From positions 21,349 to 85,348 of the forward strand of contig NZ_SEWE01000019.1 in the NCBI RefSeq assembly GCF_004167665.1: a stretch of 64,000 nucleotides of DNA, written 5' to 3'. The stretch comes from Hymenobacter persicinus. GTDB lineage: Bacteria > Bacteroidota > Bacteroidia > Cytophagales > Hymenobacteraceae. The notes beneath the pieces are model-generated. The model was not told the DNA's origin. It saw only the letters and a program-made list of their open reading frames with translations, and did no database searches. Each line of letters begins with the position of its first letter. The first letter of the stretch is position 1. Of the stretch, positions 58,426 to 64,000 are shown piece after piece. A program made the translations under genes and the position numbers.

Positions 58426-60777
58426 ATGCGCTTACCTCTGCTTGCCGTTTGCCTAAGCTTGCTGGCCCTGGTGCTGCTGCCCCGCGCGGGGCAGGCCCAG
58501 GCCCGCTACACCCTGACGGGCTTTATCCGCTCCGGCGCCGACAAAAGCGTGCTACCCGGCGCTTCGGTGGCGGTGCCGGCCCTGGGTACCGGCGCCACCG
58601 CCGACTCCACCGGCCAGTACGCGCTGACGCTGCCCGCGGGCCGGCATCAGCTCGTTATTTCCTTTATCGGCTACCAGAGCCAGACCCGGGAGCTGAACCT
58701 GACCCACAACCAGCGCCTGTCCTTCAGTCTGCCCGAATCCCGCAATGAGCTGGGCGAGGTGACGGTGGTGGGCTCGGGCACGCTGGAGCAGAAGCTCCAG
58801 ACCCCGCAGATGAGCGTGGAGCATCTTACCACCCGGGAAGCCAAGCTGCTGCCGGCCCTGTTCGGGGAAGTCGATCTGCTCAAAACCCTGCAGCTCAAAC
58901 CCGGCGTGCAAAACGGCGGCGAGGGCACCGGCGGCCTGTACGTGCGCGGGGGCTCGGCCGACCAGAACCTGTTTTTGCTCGACGACGCGGTGGTCTACAA
59001 CCCTTCCCACCTGTTCGGGCTGTTTTCGGTGTTCAACCCCGACGCCGTGCAGAGCGTGGACCTCTACAAGGGCGGCTTTCCGGCCCAGTACGGCGGCCGC
59101 CTCTCGTCGGTGGTCGACGTGAAGCTGCGCGAGGGCGACCCGCAGAAATATTCGGTCAGCGGCGGGCTGGGCCTGATTTCGTCGCGCCTGACCCTGGAAG
59201 GGCCGATTGTGAAGGACAAGGGCGCCTTCATCGTGTCGGGGCGCCGCACCTACTTCGACGTCTTTACCCGCCAGATCAACAAGCTCAACAAGAACACCGA
59301 GGACTACAGCCCGATTCCGGACTACTACTTCTCCGACTTCAACGCCAAGGCCAACTACAAACTCGGGGCCAAGGACCAGCTGTTTCTGACCGGCTACTAT
59401 GGGCGCGACGTGTTCGGCTTCAACAGCACCAACGGCTTCAACTTCGACTTCAGCTGGGGCAACACGGTGGGCTCGTTGCGCTGGAACCACGTTTTTTCGC
59501 CCAAGCTCTTCGTCAATACCACCGTTTCGGCCACGCGCTACCAGTACAGCATTGCCAACAAGCTCGACCAGTTCGCCTTCAGCCTTTCGTCCGACATTCA
59601 GGACTACGCCGTGCGCACCGACTTTGAGTACGCCCCCGACGACCGGCACGTGTTCAAGGCCGGGGCCACGGCCACCAGCCACCTGTTTGGGGTGGGCCGC
59701 CTGCAGGCCGGCAGCCAGGACGGCAGCCTGAACATTGGCTCCGACGTGCAGTACCACGGCCAGGAAGCCTCGCTCTACGCCGCCGATAACTTCAAGGCCA
59801 CCGACAAGCTTCAGCTCGAGTACGGCCTGCGCCTGACCGGCTTCCGCAGCGGCTCCGACTGGTTTGGGGGCCTCGAGCCCCGGGCTTCGGCCCGCTATTC
59901 GCTTACGCCTAAGACCTCCCTCAAGGCCAGCTACGCCCAGATGTACCAGTACGTGCACCTGGTCACGAACTCCGGCGCCTCCCTGCCCACCGACATCTGG
60001 TATCCGTCGCGGCTGAACGTGAAGCCCCAACGCTCCCAGCAGGTGGCCACCGGCGTGAGCTTTCTGCTGCTCGGCGGCCAGTACCTGCTCACCAACGAGG
60101 TGTACTACAAGTGGGCCCGCAACCAGGTGGATTTCCGCGACGGGGCCCAGCTGTTTGCCAATGCCGACCTCGACGCGGAGTTCCTCTTCGGCAAGGGCTG
60201 GTCCTACGGCAACGAGCTATACCTGGAAAAGAAGACCGGCCGCACCACCGGCTGGGTGGGCTACACCCTGGCCTGGACCCAGCGCAACTTCCAGCCCCAG
60301 CGCGGCACCACCGGTATCAACAACGGCAAAGACTTCTTCCCGACCTACGACCGGCGCCACAACCTGACCGTGGTGGTATTGCACCAGCTCACCGAGCGGC
60401 TGAACCTGACCGGCTCGTTCGTGTACACGTCCGGGGCGCCCACCACCCTGCCCGCGGGCCGCTTTCAGCTGCAGGATATATTCGGGGCGGGAGACCAGCT
60501 CGGCGGCAACCCGGTGCCCATCTACCCCGACCGCAACACCTACCGCCTGGCGCCCTACCACCGCCTCGATTTGGGCGTGGTGTATAAGCTCAAGCCCCGG
60601 CACGGCGAGTCCGACCTTACGTTTAGCGTGTACAATGCCTACAACCGGCGCAACCCCTACTTCGTGTACTTCGACCAGGTGAAGGACAAAGCCACGGACC
60701 AGGTAACCAGCTACCGGGCCCGGCAGGTGTCGCTGTTTCCCGTGATTCCGTCGGTGACGTACAACTTCAAATTCTAA
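58426..60777 (+). CDS. TonB-dependent receptor with carboxypeptidase-like N-terminal domain
   Basis: 783 residues. Signal peptide 1-25. CarboxypepD_reg-like domain about 26-110 (YTLTGFIRSGADKSVLPGASV, HQLVISFIGYQSQTRELNL), then the plug domain (about 115-225; GTGGLYVRGGSADQNLFLLDDAVVYNPSHLFGLFSVFNPDAV) and a 22-strand-type barrel ending in SVTYNFKF. It lacks the SusC size (about 1000 residues), so it belongs to the smaller receptor branch. It is followed 6 bp later by a DUF4249 lipoprotein, a common pair in Bacteroidota. The substrate is unknown. Confidence 0.95.
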   Translation: MRLPLLAVCLSLLALVLLPRAGQAQARYTLTGFIRSGADKSVLPGASVAVPALGTGATADSTGQYALTLPAGRHQLVISFIGYQSQTRELNLTHNQRLSFSLPESRNELGEVTVVGSGTLEQKLQTPQMSVEHLTTREAKLLPALFGEVDLLKTLQLKPGVQNGGEGTGGLYVRGGSADQNLFLLDDAVVYNPSHLFGLFSVFNPDAVQSVDLYKGGFPAQYGGRLSSVVDVKLREGDPQKYSVSGGLGLISSRLTLEGPIVKDKGAFIVSGRRTYFDVFTRQINKLNKNTEDYSPIPDYYFSDFNAKANYKLGAKDQLFLTGYYGRDVFGFNSTNGFNFDFSWGNTVGSLRWNHVFSPKLFVNTTVSATRYQYSIANKLDQFAFSLSSDIQDYAVRTDFEYAPDDRHVFKAGATATSHLFGVGRLQAGSQDGSLNIGSDVQYHGQEASLYAADNFKATDKLQLEYGLRLTGFRSGSDWFGGLEPRASARYSLTPKTSLKASYAQMYQYVHLVTNSGASLPTDIWYPSRLNVKPQRSQQVATGVSFLLLGGQYLLTNEVYYKWARNQVDFRDGAQLFANADLDAEFLFGKGWSYGNELYLEKKTGRTTGWVGYTLAWTQRNFQPQRGTTGINNGKDFFPTYDRRHNLTVVVLHQLTERLNLTGSFVYTSGAPTTLPAGRFQLQDIFGAGDQLGGNPVPIYPDRNTYRLAPYHRLDLGVVYKLKPRHGESDLTFSVYNAYNRRNPYFVYFDQVKDKATDQVTSYRARQVSLFPVIPSVTYNFKF

Positions 60778-60783
60778 CCGCTC

Positions 60784-61614
60784 ATGTTCGTCGCCACCTT
60801 GCTGAAACGTTGGATTGGGCTGAGCCTGCTGCTGGGCGCGGCGGGCTGCAACCTGCAGAAAGACATCGACGTGGACCTGCCCGCCGTGCCTTCCCAGCTT
60901 GTGACCGAGTGCTACCTGCGCCCGGGCGAGATTCCGCGCCTGACCGTTTCTGAAACCACGCCCTACCTTAGCACTGCCCAGCCCACCCTGCTCACCGACG
61001 TGACCGTGACGCTGACCCTGCCCAACGGCCAGCAGCAAAAGCTGCAGTTTCGGCCCGGCCTCGACCGGCTCACGCAGAAGATTTACACCCACATCGGCCA
61101 GCGCGCCCTCGTGGCCCGGCCCGGCGACACGTTTACGCTCGACGTGCAGGATTCCAAGGGCCGGCACGTGACGGGCACGGCCACCATGCCCGCCCTGGTA
61201 CCCCTGGATACGGTGGAGTGGAAATTCAACGACAAAACCGGGGAGCAGCGCAAGGCTTACGTGCTGACCAAATTCCGCGACCCGGCTGCCACCGCCGACT
61301 TCTACCGCCTCCAGATTCACAAGGACAGCATCTCGGTGGACTCGGAGCGCGACTTTACCCTTGACGACCGGCTCACCAATGGTACGCAGATGACGCTGGG
61401 CACGAGCTACCGGTTTTCGGCCAACGACACCCTGCTCATCACCCTCTACCACCTCGACGAGCCCTACTACCGCTTTTTGCAGTCCGTCGATGATGCCCGC
61501 AATGCCAACGGCAACCCGTTTGCCCAGCCGGCCGCCATCCGCTCCACGGTCCAGGGCGGGGTAGGCGTGTTCACCGTTCTCAGCTCCGACCGGCGTACTA
61601 TCATTGTGAAATAA
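60784..61614 (+). CDS. DUF4249 surface lipoprotein
   Basis: 276 residues. Lipobox LLGAAGC with C22 (signal peptide 1-21). The N-terminal segment DIDVDLPAVPSQLVTECYLRPGEIPRLTVSETTPYL and the following Ig-like strands are typical of DUF4249. It starts 6 bp after the TonB receptor, so both are in one operon. It probably sits on the outer membrane as a lid or capture subunit of the receptor, like SusD-type partners, but the family function is unproven. Confidence 0.93.
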   Translation: MFVATLLKRWIGLSLLLGAAGCNLQKDIDVDLPAVPSQLVTECYLRPGEIPRLTVSETTPYLSTAQPTLLTDVTVTLTLPNGQQQKLQFRPGLDRLTQKIYTHIGQRALVARPGDTFTLDVQDSKGRHVTGTATMPALVPLDTVEWKFNDKTGEQRKAYVLTKFRDPAATADFYRLQIHKDSISVDSERDFTLDDRLTNGTQMTLGTSYRFSANDTLLITLYHLDEPYYRFLQSVDDARNANGNPFAQPAAIRSTVQGGVGVFTVLSSDRRTIIVK

Positions 61615-61697
61615 TGCTGCTTATTTTTATTTGCAGTACCGGGGCTGTTCCCGGTTATCCTAACGCGGTATTTTCGCTCTCTTAGATTTCTTTGCCC

Positions 61698-62141
61698 ATG
61701 CTGAAACCCCGTACTCTTCTTCCCCTCCTCACCCTGCTGTTGGGCCTGGCTAGTTTGTTTACCAGCTGCAGCAAAGCCGACGACCCGGCTCCGGCCGCGC
61801 AACCCGAAATTACGCCCTCGGCCCTGACGGCCACCACGACCTGGCGCCTGGATGAGATTCAGCAGAATGGGCAGGTCACCAGCAGCGGGGCCGGCATCAA
61901 GGACCGTTATTCCCTCTCCTTCCGCACCGACAACTCCTACGCCCAGAAAATGCTGGCCGACAACGCCACCTACCCCGGCACCTGGATGCTGATGGCCAGC
62001 AACACTATACTTCACCTGCTCGACCACAAGGGCGACGACCACGAGTACAAGCTGACCGGGCTGACGGCCCAGCAGCTGCGCTACCGCTGGACTAACAAGG
62101 ACGGCAAGCAGGAAGAACTCATCTTCTCCGCCCAGCCCTAA
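61698..62141 (+). CDS. Small lipoprotein, lipocalin-like
   Basis: 147 residues from ATG 61698 (a TTG two codons upstream is less likely). Lipobox LASLFTSC with C about 24. The mature part reads as a short beta-barrel: TWRLDEIQQNGQVTSSGAG, YSLSFRTDNSY, GTWMLMASNTILHLLD, EYKLTGLTAQQLRYRW. That is the pattern of lipocalin-like DUF4923/DUF5004-type proteins of Bacteroidota. Function unknown. It lies 83 bp after the DUF4249 gene, with perhaps its own promoter. Confidence 0.8.
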   Translation: MLKPRTLLPLLTLLLGLASLFTSCSKADDPAPAAQPEITPSALTATTTWRLDEIQQNGQVTSSGAGIKDRYSLSFRTDNSYAQKMLADNATYPGTWMLMASNTILHLLDHKGDDHEYKLTGLTAQQLRYRWTNKDGKQEELIFSAQP

Positions 62142-62161
62142 GGCGGTTATATTTCTCCGAC

Positions 62162-62198
62162 AAAAAAGGCCCGCAGCACAGTGCTGCGGGCCTTTTTT
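62162..62198. terminator. Bidirectional intrinsic terminator
   Basis: AAAAAAGGCCCGCAGCAC and GTGCTGCGGGCCTTTTTT, nearly perfect 18-bp arms around a single base, between convergent genes. Confidence 0.93.
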
Positions 62199-62224
62199 GT
62201 TGTACAATAAGTTGTTGCCGGCGG

Positions 62225-63043
62225 CTACACCTTGGCTAGCACGGCCTTGAGCAGGGCAGTGAGGCGGGGCTCGGCGGCGGCGGCCACGCGCAGGATGTCG
62301 GCAATTTCGACGCGCCGGAGCTTGCCGGGGGAGCACAGGTCGGTGATGACGGAAACAGCCAGCACGGGCAAGCACAGGTGCACGGCGGCAATAACCTCGG
62401 GCACGGTGCTCATACCCACCGCGTCGGCGCCAATGGTGCGCAGGTAGCGGTACTCGGCCGGCGTTTCGAGCATGGGGCCGGGCAGGCTGGCGTACACCCC
62501 GCGCCGCACTTTGTCGGCGAAGCCCAGCTCCCGGGCGGCTTCTTCGGCCAGGCTGAGCAGGACGTGGTCGTAGGGTTCGAGCATGTCGGGGAAGCGCGGG
62601 CCCAGCTCGTCGAGGTTTTTGCCCACCAGCGGGTTGGTTGGCTGCAGGTTGATGTGGTCGTCGATGAGCATCAGGTCGCTGTAGTCGTAGTCGGGGTTGA
62701 GGCCCCCGCTGGCATTGCTCACAAACAGCTTCTGAATGCCCAGCAGCTTCATCACCCGCACCGGAAATACCACCTGGGGCATGGTGTAGCCCTCGTAGTA
62801 GTGAAAGCGGCCCTGCATCACCAGCACCCGGCGCCCAGCCAGCGTGCCGGCCAGCAGGTTGCCCGAGTGGCTTTCCACCGTCGAGGTCGGGAAGTGCGGA
62901 ATGCCGGCGTAGGGCAGCGTAAACTGCACATCGATATCCTGGACCAGGTCCCCGAGGCCGGTGCCGAGGATGATGCCGAATTCGGGCTGGAAGTCGCCGA
63001 TCTGCTGGCGGATGTGGGCGGTGGCTTCGTGAAAATCTTGCAT
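62225..63043 (-). CDS. Purine nucleoside phosphorylase
   Basis: 272 residues, trimeric PNP type. Motifs: GIILGTGLGDL near 23-33 (phosphate loop), HFPTSTVESHSGNLLAG near 49-65, MQGRFHYYEGY near 75-85, VSNASGGLNPDY near 108-119 and the purine site ETPAEYRYLRTIGADAVGMSTVPEVIAA near 192-219. It splits purine nucleosides with phosphate to base and ribose-1-phosphate for salvage. Single gene with a strong terminator. Confidence 0.95.
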   Translation of the reverse strand: MQDFHEATAHIRQQIGDFQPEFGIILGTGLGDLVQDIDVQFTLPYAGIPHFPTSTVESHSGNLLAGTLAGRRVLVMQGRFHYYEGYTMPQVVFPVRVMKLLGIQKLFVSNASGGLNPDYDYSDLMLIDDHINLQPTNPLVGKNLDELGPRFPDMLEPYDHVLLSLAEEAARELGFADKVRRGVYASLPGPMLETPAEYRYLRTIGADAVGMSTVPEVIAAVHLCLPVLAVSVITDLCSPGKLRRVEIADILRVAAAAEPRLTALLKAVLAKV

Positions 63044-63113
63044 AGAAAGCTAGGTTGGGGCGGCAAGGTACGGGTTCGGGCCGGGCAGCGCCAGCCCCAA
63101 GCGGCTATCAGCC

Positions 63114-64000
63114 CTACGCCCCGGCCGGGTACGCCGTCCGCCGCGGCTTTTCGGGTTTGTTGCGCTTGCCCCACCACACCACGAAGCCCGTCAGAGGCAG
63201 GCTGGCCGACAGCAGGCTACCCAGAAAAGCCACGATTTTGCCCCCTAGCCCCAGAACCAGGCCCGTGTGCAGGTCGTAGTTCATGTCCACGAGCTTGGCA
63301 CCGTTGCTTTTGCTGCCGTGGGGCAGGCGGCGGAGCAGCTCCCCCGATACGGGGTGAAAATAGTAGTCGTCGCGGTGGTAGAAGCGCAGGGCGCGCTGGT
63401 AGGCGATGCCGAATACGGGTTGCTTCGTGGAAGTTGGCGCGGCCAAAAACAACATGGCGTAGCCCGGTGAGAGACGGCGCATCTGCTCGAAATACCGGTC
63501 GATAACCGGCTGCTTCGGTTCCGAAACCACCTGCAGGGTATCGAGAACGGGCGGAGTGGTTTCGGCAGGGTGAGTCTGGCCGCCGTTGCTGACGAACGTG
63601 GCCGCCGTACGCAGCCATTCGTAGCTCATCATCAGTCCGGTCAGGGCAATCAGCAAAGCCACGGCGGCCACGTAGAAGCCCAGCACGCTGTGCAGATCGT
63701 AGTTGACGCGCCGCCACCGGGCGCCCCACTTAATGGTGAAGCTGCGGTGCCGGTCAGTTTTGCGCTTGGGCCACCACAGCATAAGGCCGGTAGCCAGCAT
63801 TACCACGAAAATCAGCACCGCGGGGCCCACTACCCACTCCCCCACCGCGGGCGGCAGCAGCAGGTACATGTGCAGGTACTGCACGAGGGTAAAAAAGTCG
63901 CGGCGCAGGTCCTGGAAGTGCAGCTCCCGGCCGGTGTAGGGGTCCACGTAGGCCACGAAGCTGCCGCCGGCTTTGTCGGCCAGATACACCGCCGCGGCCC
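63114..64000 (-). CDS. PepSY-associated membrane-helix protein, C-terminal part
   Basis: The frame runs open to the window edge, so the N-terminus is missing. About 295 residues visible with a PepSY-TM layout: YVDPYTGRELHFQDLRRDFFTLVQYLHMYLLLP, a helix VVGPAVLIFVVMLATGLMLWW, a helix near VLGFYVAAVALLIALTGLMM and a last helix GSLLSASLPLTGFVVWWGKR, with conserved His residues (LHMYL, YDLHSVLG, YDLHTGLVLG). These proteins are linked to iron-siderophore reduction or heme handling next to TonB receptors (family knowledge). Confidence 0.85.
   Translation of the reverse strand, partial: AAAVYLADKAGGSFVAYVDPYTGRELHFQDLRRDFFTLVQYLHMYLLLPPAVGEWVVGPAVLIFVVMLATGLMLWWPKRKTDRHRSFTIKWGARWRRVNYDLHSVLGFYVAAVALLIALTGLMMSYEWLRTAATFVSNGGQTHPAETTPPVLDTLQVVSEPKQPVIDRYFEQMRRLSPGYAMLFLAAPTSTKQPVFGIAYQRALRFYHRDDYYFHPVSGELLRRLPHGSKSNGAKLVDMNYDLHTGLVLGLGGKIVAFLGSLLSASLPLTGFVVWWGKRNKPEKPRRTAYPAGA

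Overview
The window is high-GC, densely packed chromosomal DNA from a member of the Bacteroidota, most likely a pigmented Hymenobacter-like species (Cytophagales). The signs are a T9SS C-terminal sorting domain, TonB-dependent receptors with a CarboxypepD_reg plug extension, a DUF4249 lipoprotein, promoters of the Bacteroidetes type (TTG, about 20 nt, TAnnTTTG) instead of E. coli -35/-10 boxes, and a ketocarotenoid gene set. The species name is inference. No insertion sequence, prophage, CRISPR array or rRNA was seen. There is one tRNA, tRNA-Leu(CAA).

Layout. 1-0.84 kb: end of a TonB receptor and a secreted heavy-metal-associated protein (copper handling is likely). 0.9-4.5 kb: an unknown protein, then a LytTR response regulator converging on a TPR histidine kinase. 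4.6-15 kb: a carotenoid locus with crtW, ispH, an unknown secreted protein, crtB and crtI on the minus strand. A divergent pair follows (nitroreductase-like protein and PaaK/CapK-like adenylating enzyme), then an ECF sigma factor, a CarH-type B12-binding MerR regulator and crtZ. 15-22 kb: housekeeping genes (enoyl-CoA hydratase, comEC, GNAT, phoH, SAM hydroxide adenosyltransferase, monooxygenase, hscB) and the tRNA. 22.3-26 kb: a glycosyltransferase, a UbiA-type prenyltransferase and a small protein with the DxDD motif of class II terpene cyclases. 26-28.8 kb: a large transporter-like, HEAT and cNMP-binding fusion protein.

28.9-35.5 kb is the most unusual block. It is a tight plus-strand run of a SpeD-like pyruvoyl decarboxylase, a DUF4178 protein, a tiny membrane protein, a DUF350 protein, a membrane-anchored spermidine-synthase-like protein, a Tat-type FAD amine-oxidase-like lipoprotein and a polytopic membrane protein. 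A 21-bp tandem repeat array lies between the synthase and the oxidoreductase. It looks like a membrane polyamine or amine-modification module. The SpeD-like protein has Ser where AdoMet decarboxylases have their catalytic Cys, so its substrate may differ.

35.5-64 kb: a beta-propeller-like protein, an OmpA/PD40/ricin-like envelope protein, a small unknown protein with two NarL-style 7-2-7 palindromes upstream, a NarL-type response regulator, paired amidohydrolases, a DUF2945 protein, an amino-acid permease, a Spy-like protein, a T9SS cargo protein and an MBL-rhodanese sulfur enzyme. These are followed by SbcD/SbcC, a DUF6687-like protein, an HNH nuclease, thioredoxin, a TonB receptor with its DUF4249 partner, a small lipoprotein, purine nucleoside phosphorylase and the C-terminal part of a PepSY membrane protein.

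Coordinates and motifs were read by eye. Family names come from remembered signatures, not database searches.
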